Source: Argopecten irradians | Lineage: Eukaryota; Mollusca; Bivalvia; Pectinida; Pectinidae | DNA: 64,000 nucleotides | Assembly (NCBI RefSeq): GCF_041381155.1 | Contig: NC_091139.1 | Coordinates: 6,634,383-6,698,382, forward strand | Reading direction: 5' to 3' | Part shown: positions 1-10,449 of the stretch, piece after piece | Position numbering within the stretch: the stretch's first letter is position 1 | Layout: each line of letters begins with the position of its first letter | Translations under genes and position numbers: made by a program | The notes under the pieces: generated by a model | What the model saw: the letters and a program-made list of their open reading frames with translations, nothing else | Database searches by the model: none | What the model was told of the DNA's origin: nothing

Positions 1-200
1 CTGCATGTCCATGAATAATTTAGAAGATAGGCAAATCAAAAATGTGTTTACACGGAAACGAACTATTGGGTTCGTCTGCGAGATGTTTTGATTTAAACAA
101 CATAATTAAAATACATGTAACTATAAATGAAAATAAATAATTTCTGTCTTCTATTTCATAGTACAGAACCTTGCATATTTTGATATCACCAGAACTTGTG

Positions 201-206
201 TTTATT
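201..206 (-). terminator. Candidate polyadenylation signal of the PI3K subunit gene
   Basis: AATAAA on the minus strand, about 130 nt after the stop codon of the PI3K subunit. The position suits a short 3' UTR. The hexamer is common in AT-rich DNA, so this is only a candidate. Confidence 0.4.
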
Positions 207-334
207 TTGGTTATGGTAAAACAGTCATAATTGAGGTACAAAAGTATAAGGGAAAATGTCAGTCGTGTGTCATTGTCACTAGTACAAATACTGCAATATG
301 TCTCCATGGAAACACATCGACACAGATTCCAATT

Positions 335-3300
335 TTAATCCTCGATGTCGAGAGCAGGGTAAAGTAGACACGTGTTCATTTGTTTGTTGTGCGATTCCAG
401 TGAGTTCTTGTTGAAATGAGTTATAAACTTGACAAGGTTTTCAAATTCAAAAGTATCGTCAAATCCACAGCGCCCCTGTTCGTTGACCTCAATGATGCAA
501 TGTTTTATTCCCCCGTGGCACCTGCAATATGGAAACATCTTGGAATTGAATTGTCTGTATTAAATTATCTCGATTGTGAAATAAGTACACCTATCTATAC
601 TGAATAGTTTGACGGTTATTTGCTTTGAAACTAAATTCTTATTAATTTGAATATCGTAATCGCAGTTTGCTCATAAGACCATGCACGAATGTATTACTAT
701 TATACGGATGAATACGTCAATGTCCCAATTGCACTGTATGTACAACATATCACTCCGAAAGCGATCGGCGATACAGTATGTTTATGCCGTAAGAAAAAAA
801 ATGCATTTTATGAACTAAAGGAAAACGCTTTTAAACCAAGGACAATATGGTCCGCTAAATGCAAAACTACTTTTAGAGACTGACTAAGAACTACTGTTAC
901 ATGCGAATATATCTCGTGCAGCGTGCTTCAAATGTTTCGAGGAAATAAATCTTTCATTATTTCACCGTGACTTGCTTGGCCGTCCAAATACCCTAATAGC
1001 AAAACCCACTTTTCAGCATGTAAGCTTAACCGGCAAGAATACAATGAACTTACTTAATCGACAAACATTTACGAAGATTCGGTTTCTTCGGTCTAATGAG
1101 AAATGTTCCGTTCTCAGCATCGGTTAAAATTTTGACAGCTTCGTCCCTGTTGGCGTCTAAATACCAGCGACGTTTGTCCAGTAGACAGTTTCTGTAAAAA
1201 TACAATCAAAATAAAAAAATCTTGTTATGGAATATATTATGGTCTATAAAGATGCAAGAGCTATACAGACAATCCTCATAATGCAGCTTACATTTTCATT
1301 TATTTTAAACGGGGTTCTAAAAAAAAACCCAAAAAAACAAGAAGACCCTAAAACATTTCAAGTCGAGTACTGAGAAGACCATTTGCTATTATTCACTACA
1401 GAGAACTCATTGGGTTTTGCTTACTTTACAATTAAATAATATACGTACAACGGATATTGCTACTAGCGAAGCGGTGGGTGAACAATACACCTACATATGT
1501 ATATATTTTTCAAATATTTGAACTATTCTGCGCATATCCATTGCTTTCAAGTATTACCCCATTTACATTAATCATCTATGTGAAACATTCATATGTTGTA
1601 TGTTAACGAACCTACGATATTTGTTGACGAGATTGCATGGCTAATATATCCACTTAAAGACTACTTATCAAACGTATAACGTAGTGTATAATGCTGATCT
1701 GTATTTTAATCAGATTGGGCCCAAATCCTCCCTCATGAACCTGAAGAGAGTGGTCAAAAGGGGCCAAATTGACAAAACTTTCAAAAATCACCTCAATTCC
1801 CAGATAAAGACTCTTATAACTTGTGAATTTCATAACCCGGGAGTTTCAGGTAAGCTATAACAAAATATTTGATCTCTGTGATTTTAGCAAGGTTTACGTT
1901 ACCTTGCTTCACCTTGCTAAAGGAAAAGGAAAATGTCTGACGTACGTTTTAATTGCATTAATTTTTTCCTTGAGATCATCGGACGGGTCCTTTTTCATAA
2001 GATCCTTGGCCGCTTTGGATCGTCTGTTTCTTGTCTTTGTGACAATGGGTTTCATTTCGTCAAGGTCTGCTTGGTATGACCACACAACAGCGCCGATCCG
2101 TCTGATTTCCTGCTCCAGACTCATTGTCTCTTCGCGCATGCTCGTCAATCGGTTGTTGAGCATCGTGTAATTTGTATGCAGGCTGAAACAAATGATACAA
2201 AATCGCAATTCATGTGTGTAATTGCCGGGGTCGAGGCTCGAACCAACGGAGCGGTCACCCATCAAAGAGCCGTCCGCGCTCGACATAGGGACTTGGCAAC
2301 CAGCGGTCAATATATTAGATATGCATTGATTTTTTTCCACTATTTTATTGTCTAGTACATGTGACATTCAATATATAACATATTGACTCGGTGTTTCCAT
2401 TTTTAGAAACACCGAGTTAATATCCCTTTGCGAACTCCATTGCCGAAACGCTGCATTCTTCAGGGTGGAGTTCTTTGACCAATGCTTTTCTTGTAATTAA
2501 AGTGAATAGTCGGGCAAAGAAAACCAGTCCAAATGCGTTCATTGGCCTTCCTAAAGTTCTTACATATTAATACGACGGTCAAGGTCTGCTTACGTTTCCC
2601 AGTTTTGACCATTGAAATAAAGAAAAGTTGAAAGCATTGAAAGCGAGGCTGCGTGGAAATGTAACCACGGACATAGTCAACCGGGAGGACGTTTTAGGAT
2701 TCCTATACTTTAAATTAATTTCTACGTACGCAGACAGATTTTGACGCGAAAGTTTATTTTTCTATTCCATAAGAAATTATACATTAACACCATTTTACCG
2801 ACTTTAGCCATCCTTGCCCGACTGTTCACTTTAATATACATTTAGAGATTGTTTTTGACATTTTTTTTAAAGAAACGACAAATATATTATAAAGAATTAA
2901 TTGATATATATTATAGAAGATTATATACATTGGTTGGAAATTCCCCGTACCAACTCTCTGGATAATGCGACTGAAATCATCATACCCATGAATTGCCAAA
3001 ATCTTCAGGCCAAAACATCTACAAATGTATCAACAAACTACAAATCACTTTTCTCCTCCCTTGGAGATTTGTTCTCGTTTTTTCTGTTGTAATAAGACTA
3101 TAAGAATACATTTTTTTGTTCGCAATGCGAACGGTTTAACTTATTCACTCCTGAAATTTTGTAATGGACTGGTCTAGTCTTTGATTTAGAAGAGCCTAAA
3201 TGTGTATTCTGGGGTAAATGAAATAAACTACAATCGTCATTTTTATAGTATTCTACTACGACTAACATTACCTGTAACTTCAAACATACTCGTCGGTCAT

Positions 3301-4535
3301 CCTCGATACTCCAGGGGCTACTATCACTGACGTGGATATAACGTCATTGATCGTAACCCCTGGAGTATCGAGGATGTTCGTTGGCCATCGTGGGTTACCC
3401 ACGTTTATCTGCCTACGGTATAAACAGAGCGTAGTGGAGTTTAGAGACTGGGTTTCCGAGGGTGCTCGTTGGTATACTTACCGTGTTATTTCGTCAACGG
3501 GAGCGTTTCGGACACATTCTTGGAGAAGGGTCAGTTGTTCCTGGTATATTTCAACGCTAGCCTTGTAGACGGCAAGGCATTGCTGTTTGGTCTGCAGTAT
3601 GTCCGACTGGGCCGAATGTCGATCATGTAACAGACTATACTCGTACATCTGGTCCATGTACTCCACATGTGCAGCTTCATAATCCGACAGCGTCAAGTCA
3701 TCGAACGTCTGCAATCCAAACCGAGAACTTTATACGTCATCAAAAGTTTGCCACCTAAAACATCTAAAAATGGTCTGTGGGCACTTTGGTAGGTCCATAA
3801 TTATATGAACTGTAACCCTGTGACTCATATTGACGTCCATATGCATTGGTACTTCATTGACATCCAAATCTCTCAAAGCTAGCCATAATACAAAATGGTA
3901 AATCTCGGGCAATGCCAATAAGCTCTGAGACTCATTTGGAATGCTTTACAATTGCAATATATCGAGCTTCGTGGTGCATTTGGAATAACTTGGAAATAAA
4001 TGGCTTATTTCAATTTTCGTGTGTTTGTAATCTTATAATGAGTTTCGTATACATAATCCTTATAAGGAATGCCTTGTAAATGGCTTGCATATGGTGCGTC
4101 GTGTCTTTGGAATACTTTATATAAAGCTTACGTTGAGCTTCGTGACTTTGGAATACCTTACAAACTTACATTAGATACATTCCGAGTGACTGGGTTGGAC
4201 AGCTTGATGTCCAATGAAGCATTAAGATGAAACAGTGAATTTTCTCTGTAAAATTCCACGAGAGACATAACTGTTGGGAAAGACTCGCCCATAACGAGAC
4301 CAAATCCTTCGCTGCTTTTATAGATCTTCATAAGTTTGTTGGCGCCTCCCTTTCGGAGAGTCAAAGTATAATTTTCCGAGGAGTTTGAAGAATTCCGGAC
4401 GAGAAACGATCCGTCACACCGGTCCCTCATTAGATCTTTCACCTCCTCTCTGGAAATGTTCCCCCAGTACCACATCTGGTCTCCCAGAGAATGGCGTGAC
4501 GATCGTACGTGGACATCACTATATGTGCCCTCCAT
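335..4535 (-). CDS. PIK3R: PI3-kinase class IA regulatory subunit, short p50/p55/p60-like form
   Basis: Five coding exons on the minus strand, in order: 4170-4535, 3482-3708, 1946-2182, 1054-1191, 335-521. All junctions are GT-AG and phases agree, giving 1155 nt and 384 aa. Residues about 22-116 are an SH2 domain (starts [14 protein letters not shown] at 44-47). Residues 123-280 are heptad-rich and match the inter-SH2 coiled coil that binds p110. Residues about 286-384 are a second SH2 ([14 protein letters not shown] at 307-310, GGIKHC), ending LDIED. In this family the SH2 domains bind pYxxM motifs on activated receptors and the coiled coil holds the catalytic subunit, linking receptors to PIP3 at the plasma membrane. 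There is no SH3 or RhoGAP domain; an in-frame stop lies just upstream of the chosen ATG (AAACAATGG), so this looks like the short class, as in vertebrate p50/p55 or insect p60. A longer isoform with distant exons is not excluded. A SINE remnant lies beside exon 3 and a palindromic repeat lies in intron 2. Confidence 0.93.
2217..2300 (-). repeat. tRNA-derived SINE-like remnant
   Basis: The minus strand has a box-B-like GGTTCGAGCC preceded by a GC-rich tRNA-like stretch (GTCGAGCGCGGACGGCTC), unlike the AT-rich surroundings. It lies in intron 2 of the PI3K subunit gene, ending about 35 bp before exon 3. No 3' tail or target duplication was resolved. Confidence 0.4.
3297..3378. repeat. Palindromic MITE remnant (family B, CCTCGATACTCCAGGGG termini)
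   Basis: Near-perfect inverted repeat: CATCCTCGATACTCCAGGGG at the left is answered by its reverse complement at 3355-3378. The same terminus recurs at 5498, 20338 and 50448, where the ends flank longer interiors. This copy looks like two termini joined with the interior lost. It lies in intron 2 of the PI3K subunit gene. Confidence 0.7.
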
Positions 4536-4600
4536 TGTTTTACACGCGTCGTCTCGCCATATTGGAAAATTAGCAAATTATAAAGTTCCGACGGTCGTCG
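4536..4600 (-). promoter_or_regulatory. 5' leader of the PI3K subunit with a 6-codon uORF and YY1-like motif
   Basis: Upstream of the start codon the minus strand reads CCAATATGGCGAGACG, close to the YY1 core AAnATGGCG. That ATG (4558-4560) opens a six-codon reading frame ending in TAA at 4540-4542, four bases before the main ATG. A TTTATAATTT stretch lies near 4578-4586. The motifs are directly visible; that they form a promoter or a translational brake is inference. Confidence 0.4.
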
Positions 4601-4799
4601 ACGCCAGTGAGTACTGACTATAGAGTGTGACCTAAAATAAATGAAAACGATAAAGTTCAAACATAGTCTTAATTACCAAAATACGTTGGAATATGCTACA
4701 ACTATTACTTCTGGATCAGGAAAAACAAAATCCGGCCTAAATTATAAATCCACTTGAAGTCACGAGAATTAAAATTTGTGACCATCTCATCGAATCGAT

Positions 4800-4915
4800 A
4801 CACACCCATAATTCTAGAACGAATATACGTACCCGGCCTACTATACCTTTCGGCCGGGTACGAATTGGTCCCTATGTGTCGTAGTGGAGCACTGCCTCCG
4901 AAAATCACTCGGGCA
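4800..4915. repeat. Dispersed repeat (copy 1; inverted copy near 43.1 kb)
   Basis: Contains AGAACGAATATACGTACCC, TTTCGGCCGGGTACG and TGTCGTAGTGGAGCACT. The same blocks recur in reverse orientation at about 43128-43232. The block order suggests a short non-autonomous element; its boundaries are approximate. Confidence 0.6.
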
Positions 4916-5497
4916 TATTTTTTTTTATACTTCTTTTGTAGGTTTCCAATTATTTTATGCGTATACATGCATTTACATATTATTTTTGTTCCAAAACAAA
5001 CATAACTACCATTCTTAATATCTACCGTACCGCTCGTATAAATCCCTTCAGAAAGACGTCAAATTCACAATTTGTGGTTCAGTTTTACTTAAGCGATATC
5101 AAACCGATAAAAATTTAAAGTCCCTTCAGAAAGACTCCAAAGACGACACATTTTTCCCCCAAAAAGTCTTTTGTCAATAAAAAGTCTTTTGAGCTACAAT
5201 ATTGCAACTACCATAATTCATACACTTTGTGGTTTCATCATCGACTCGCGCGCACCCTTGTTGATAAACAAATGTCGGATGTGGAAGGGGCAGATGCCGT
5301 ATTTTTAAGAGTAATATTGTATCTCTATTGCACGAAAAATATATAGTACATCATTTTTTTCATAATGGATTCAAATAGAGTTAGTGGAAAATAGAAAGAA
5401 AGAGAGAAGTGTTATTAATACATGTATGTCATAGTACATGAAACTACTAATCCAATAATATTAGACGTCGATATTGAGAGACTTCTGATGTTAGACA

Positions 5498-5600
5498 CGA
5501 CCATCCTCGATATTCCAGGGGTTACGATCACTTACGATCTCTACACCCCTGGACTATCTCATCGTAAAACTGAAGGCAGCATTGTTGGATTAATGAAACT
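5498..5600 (+). repeat. MITE family B, single terminus
   Basis: CATCCTCGATATTCCAGGGG followed by ACACCCCTGGACTATCTCAT, the same terminus as the complete copy at 50448-50759. No matching opposite end was found nearby, so this is a solo or truncated end. Confidence 0.6.
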
Positions 5601-5795
5601 AAACAAAAAATTGAAACTTCTACTTCTACCCCACCAAGCTAGTCTTTCACGGTAAGCAAACTAATATACAGCTATCGACCTATTTTCAGGTAGATACGGA
5701 GATTTGTAATTCGAGGAAGTGATATAATACACAATATCCTTCAAAACAGTTCTTTTTGATATATTTTGTGTATATAGTGATCACGGTTATTGATT

Positions 5796-5898
5796 AGTCA
5801 GCTAAAACTGCCTATATTATAAGGTTTTTAAATTTATTTCTTCCAAAAAGAAAAAGAAAAAAAGGCTCATAATATAGGCAGGTTTAGCGGACTAGGTT
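5796..5898. repeat. Short foldback element
   Basis: About 30-bp imperfect inverted repeats: AGCTAAAACTGCCTATATTA on the left and TAATATAGGCAGGTTTAGCG on the right, around a purine-rich centre. Probably a small MITE. Confidence 0.6.
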
Positions 5899-5899
5899 A

Positions 5900-7199
5900 T
5901 TGATATGCAGTCGATATGTTGATTTATCTATTTTAATTTATCTCGCCGTTGTTTAGTATTGCAATCACTCACACATGTATACACATGATATCTCAACTAC
6001 ATGTATATAGATATATAGTCGACGGAAATTTATATAAAAACAATCTTAAATTCGTTAGAACGGACCACATAAAATGTTTTCGATCTGTAGGTACATCAAA
6101 ACACTCAGTCGTCCATATTCACGCCGATTGTGTAAAAGTGTAGGGATGTAGTACTGTATGTATAAACATTTTTATTTTACATGTTTGTACGATATTATCT
6201 GTGGAGATGACCGTAAACACATTTATCAAGGAAGTTCATTTGAAGTGCGGAAACTAGACTACGTTCTCGATGATATAGGTTCAGTAATGCTACACTCACT
6301 TAACTTCACAATAGGCTGGTAATAAATTTCACTTTTTTCTATTATGCTACAGGGAAGAGGTGTTGGCAAATTGTTCATAAGGTTTCTGACATCCTTTGTG
6401 TCTGATTCTACATACATATTTTAGTTTGGGCACTGATTGCAGGTCGGCGATTTTCTCCAAATATTCTGTGTTTCTCACACAACCAAACACATATAGGGTC
6501 TGATATAATTAAGCTGTCATAAATGCGTAAATCGTCGTTAAAAACATGTACATATACAACCATTCAACCAGCCTATTGATAAAGTATATAATAAATGGAT
6601 AACATGAAAATAGAGTACTAGGCCATCCAGTATCTATACAGATCAAGGACTTATTTTTTTATGCAATACAGAAATACGATATCATATAAATTAGCTTCAT
6701 GTTATCACATACTGGTGTTTTATTACACTGTCACCACATACAGATGTTTTATTAGACTAAAAGTTTACATACACACATCAAACGAGTATACCTTGAACTA
6801 AAATAACTATAGTGAAAAAATAACTTCGGAAAGCTTAACGTTACATACCTTTGTAGAGTTCTGGTGATATATGGACAGGACGGCTTGGATCACAGAACAA
6901 GGAAGTTTTAATGTGCCGATAACAGGGGTCGCCGTGTACCGCGTATACACACAGTCGATTTGTACAATTCCCGAATAAACCGTCCTTCCTTAATTGAACA
7001 TTTAACAGATAGAGTCAGCGTCATTATTGAAGTAATTACGACATGGAAAAGACTACTTTAGTCGGCAATGATATGATACATATATATATGAACGGAAATT
7101 GGTTAATAGGATTGTAGCATGCATGGCTAGTGTTATTTTTAAGAGACTAGCCCACACGTCAAATAGCTGAACGGGACAGATAACAATAATATAAAAAAT
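5900..7199. other. AT-rich intergenic DNA, no gene seen
   Basis: Only short open frames without recognisable domains or splice support. No RNA gene was recognised. It is upstream of the PI3K subunit gene and could hold distal promoter or non-coding exons that cannot be seen here. Confidence 0.5.
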
Positions 7200-7790
7200 G
7201 TTTTATGGACAGAACCACAGGGCTTTAATGGTCAAATCAACTGACTTTGTGGTCAAACCACACTGCCATAATGGTCTCGCAAACTGGCCTTTATCGTCAA
7301 ACCAATCTAGACGGACTAACAAATTGACTTATTGGTTAAACAACTTACTTTTTGGTCAAACCACACAACTTTAATGGTCAAGCAAACTGGATTTATGATC
7401 AAACATTAACGCTTCAATGGTCAAATTGAATTTATGGTCAAACAGCAAAGCTATAATGGTCAAGTAAACTGGCTTTATGGTCAAAAAGCTAAGTTTTAAT
7501 GGTCAAACAAATTAACTTAATGGTAAAAAAACTACTTTATGGTCAAACAGCAAAACCTTATGGCCAAACAAATTGGCTTGCGGAAAAATTACACAGTCTG
7601 AACACAGGCGTTTGGCTCTAGACATTTTCTCTCTATACATATGTAATACTGTGTCACAGTATTACATATGTACAGAGGGAATGTCTATAGAGCCAAACGC
7701 CTGCGGTCTGAATGGTCAAAGTGGCTTGGCAGTCATAATGGTCAAACATTTTGGTTTTATGATCAAACCACTTAAAACCGACTTTTAAAT
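7200..7790. repeat. Degenerate tandem repeat with an 'ATGGTCAAAC' core
   Basis: The phrase TTATGGTCAAAC or AATGGTCAAAC recurs every roughly 30-40 bp with variable spacers (AAACTGGC, AACAAATT). Spacing and sequence are divergent, so the array is old. It is interrupted by the palindrome at 7605-7703. Confidence 0.7.
7605..7703. repeat. Long palindrome, 49-nt arms with a 1-nt spacer
   Basis: The left arm runs from CAGGCGTTTGGCTCTA to ACATATGTAATACTGTG at 7653; the right arm is its near-perfect reverse complement from 7655 to 7703. There are a few mismatches and no real loop. It could extrude as a cruciform, or be a young foldback element inserted in the tandem array. Confidence 0.85.
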
Positions 7791-8001
7791 GTAATGAACA
7801 AAGTACACAAGAGTTTTTCCCGACAAAATTACTCAGCTTAAGTAACCAAAACAGAGCTAAAGTGACTTTTCTATTCGGCCTTAGTGACTACAACCTCGGA
7901 AACCCAGTGACTATACTCCACTACGCTCGTCCATCGCAACCTAAGTGTGGGTTGATTGTGTGGGTAAACCACAGGGACCTGGCACGAAAATTTTAACAAT
8001 C

Positions 8002-8131
8002 ACTCAGCCTTAATGACAAACAAGAGGCCCAGAAGGCCTGTATCGATCACCTAGTCTGGTTTGTTGTGCCAAATAATGTTTTGAATACAAGTTCTTTGTT
8101 TTTTATATCAAGGATTTTAAAGGTTTATATC
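8002..8131 (+). repeat. Direct repeat, left copy, flanking the satellite
   Basis: About 130 bp, nearly identical to 10320-10449. It contains the hairpin ACAAGAGGCCCAGAAGGCCT followed by TCGATCACCTAGTCTGG and an AT-rich tail. Related ACAAGAGG hairpins occur near 48846, 49472 and 56828. Confidence 0.85.
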
Positions 8132-8139
8132 AACCAAAA

Positions 8140-10095
8140 TGATCGGTGGCTGTGGCGGCCATCTAGGATTTTCGGATAGACCCGAAAAAAATAAAAAAAA
8201 AAAAAAAAAAGGGGGGGTGGGGGGGGGGGGGGGGGGGGGTAACAAACACTTTTTGTCGGGACCAGACAGGATCCTTTCATGCAATCCCAGCCAATCGCAC
8301 CGGTTAGAACCTTGAGAAGAAGTCAAATGTGTTTTCATAGATGGCGGCTGTGGCGGCACCCACCACATCTTGGATTTCGGATCGACCAAAAATAACAACA
8401 CTTTTGTCGAGACTAAGTCCAGGATCAATTCATGCAAGTTTCAGCCAGATCGCACCATTTGAAACTTGATGAAGAAGATCAAAATGGTTTTTTCAATATG
8501 GCGTCTGTGGCGAGCCAATCTTGTAGATTCGGATCGACCCGAAAAATAACAACACTTTGTCAGGACCATTCAGATCATTTCATGCAAGTTTCAAATCGCA
8601 CTGGACACTTGAGAAGAAGTTCAAAATGTTTTTCAAGATGCGCACCCGATCAACCCGAAAAATAACAACACTATTGGGACCATGGCACGATTCATTTATA
8701 TGCAAACTATGGGGTTTCAGCACCAATTTTCAGCACCTAGTAGAACTTGTAGAAGTAGTTTTTCAAAATGGTGGTGTTTTCAAAATGGTCGGCTGTGGCG
8801 GCCATCTTGCGATTTCGGATCAGTCCGAAAAATATAACAACACTTTGTCGGGACTATGTTCAGGAACATTTACATGCAAGTTATCAGTCCAAATCGCAAC
8901 AGTAGAACTTGAGATGAAGAAGTTCAAAAATTGTTGTTCAAGATGTGGCGCCCCCTCTGGGCGGCCCTATTGGATTTCGGGATCGACCCGGAAAAATAAC
9001 AACCATTTCTGTCGGGACCATGTCAGGATGCATTTCCTTATAGCAAAGTATCAGCCAAAATCGCACTTATAGGAACTTGAGAAGAAGTTCAAAATATGTT
9101 TTTTCAAAATGAGGCTGTGTCGTCCTTACCTTGGTTTTCGGATCGACCCGCAAAAATAACAACACTTTGGCTGGGACCTTGTCAGGATACATATCAATGC
9201 AAGTCTGCAGCCATAATCGCAATGGTAGAACTTGAGAAGAAGGTCAAAAAGTGTTTTTCAAGATGGGAGCTGTGGCGGCCATCTTGGATTTCGGTTCATA
9301 ACCGATAAATAAAAACACTTTGTCAGGGACCATTGTACTGGATTCATTTTTATGCAAGTTTCAGCCATATCGCAACTAGTTAGGGATTTGAGTAAAAGTA
9401 AGTTCAAAATGTGTTTTTCAAAAATGTCGGATGTGGCCGCCTTCTTGGCATTTCGGATCGACCCGAAAAAATAACAACACTTTGGTCGGGGTCTTTGTTC
9501 AGGATCATTTCTCTGGCAAGTTTCAGCCAAATCGCACCAGTAGAAATTGAGAAAGATGTTCAAAATGTGTTTCAAGATGGCATCTGTGGCGGCATTCTTT
9601 AGGATTTCGGATCGAACCGAAAAATAACTACACTTTGTCGGGACATATCAGGATTAAATTGATGCATGTTTCAGCCCAGAATAGACACTTGTTAGATCTT
9701 TCAGAAGAATTTCATAATGTGTTCGTGCATGATGGCCCTGTGGCGGCCAACCCCGTAGTTCGTGATCGGGCACCGAAAAATATCAACGCTTTGTCAAGCA
9801 ACCCATGTCAGCATCAGTTTTATGCATCAGCCATTCCGCTACTTTTAAAACTTAGAAGAAGTATGAACTGTTGTGTGTTTTCAAGATGGCGGCTGTGGCG
9901 GCCATCTTGGATTTCGCGATCGACCCGAAAAATAAAACAACCACTTGGTCGGGACCTTGTCAGGATCATTTCATGCATGGTATCAGCACAAATCGTCACT
10001 GGTAGAATCTTGTGAAGAAGTTCAAAAGTGTTTTCAAGATGGCGGCTGTGGCGGCCAATCTTGGATTTCGGATCATCGACCGAAAAATAACAAAC
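8140..10095 (+). repeat. Satellite array, ~155-bp unit, about 13 copies
   Basis: The core GGATTTCGGATCGACCCG followed by AAAAATAACAACACTTT recurs at about 8363, 8524, 8650, 8811, 8970, 9133, 9286, 9447, 9602, 9753, 9906 and 10062, mostly 151-163 bp apart. Each unit also carries GGCGGCTGTGGCGGCCATC and CATTTCATGCAAGTTTCAG. Open frames across it are by-products of the repeat. Length and flanking repeats resemble bivalve 'pearl'/160-bp satellite elements (inference). Confidence 0.85.
8185..8240 (+). repeat. Adjacent poly-A and poly-G tracts
   Basis: An A-rich run of about 25 bases passes directly into a G run of about 29 bases broken by one T. It lies in the first unit of the satellite. Such a tract could form G-quadruplexes, and its length is prone to sequencing or assembly error. 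Confidence 0.8.
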
Positions 10096-10319
10096 AATTT
10101 TGTGCCAGGTCCCTGTGGGCGTAACTCACGTGGTTCATGACACTAAACGGAAATTGTTCGTGCCACGGTTAGCTTTAACCGACCCGTTGCAAGGGTCTCC
10201 ACTTGTTATTTGACCAAAACCGCTATAGCTGCCTTGCAAACACCCAAACGGTTAGTCTTACCGACCGTATCAAAGACGTTAGCTTTACCGACCGTTGCAA
10301 TGGGTCTCGGTAACAATCA

Positions 10320-10449
10320 CTCAGCCTTAATGACAAACAAGAGGCCCAGAAGGCCTGTATCGATCACCTAGTCTGGTTTGTTATGCCAAATAATGTTTTG
10401 AATACAAGTTCTTTGTTTTTTATATCAAGGATTTTAAAGGTTTATATCA
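10320..10449 (+). repeat. Direct repeat, right copy, flanking the satellite
   Basis: Nearly identical to 8002-8131, including the ACAAGAGGCCC hairpin and the tail ending TTTAAAGGTTTATATCAA. Between the satellite and this repeat, 10100-10318 holds short repeats of CCGTTGCAAGGGTCTC type and an inverted copy of a phrase near 7966 (CCAGGTCCCTGTGG). Confidence 0.85.

Noticed and set aside
8117..8437. Proline-rich frame over the A/G homopolymer tract
   Set aside because: The polyproline comes from the antisense of poly-G and is not evidence of a protein.
8557..10015. Several 70-171-codon frames across 8.1-10.0 kb
   Set aside because: They all lie in the 155-bp satellite and reuse the same repeated phrases in shifting frames. 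No splice or domain support.
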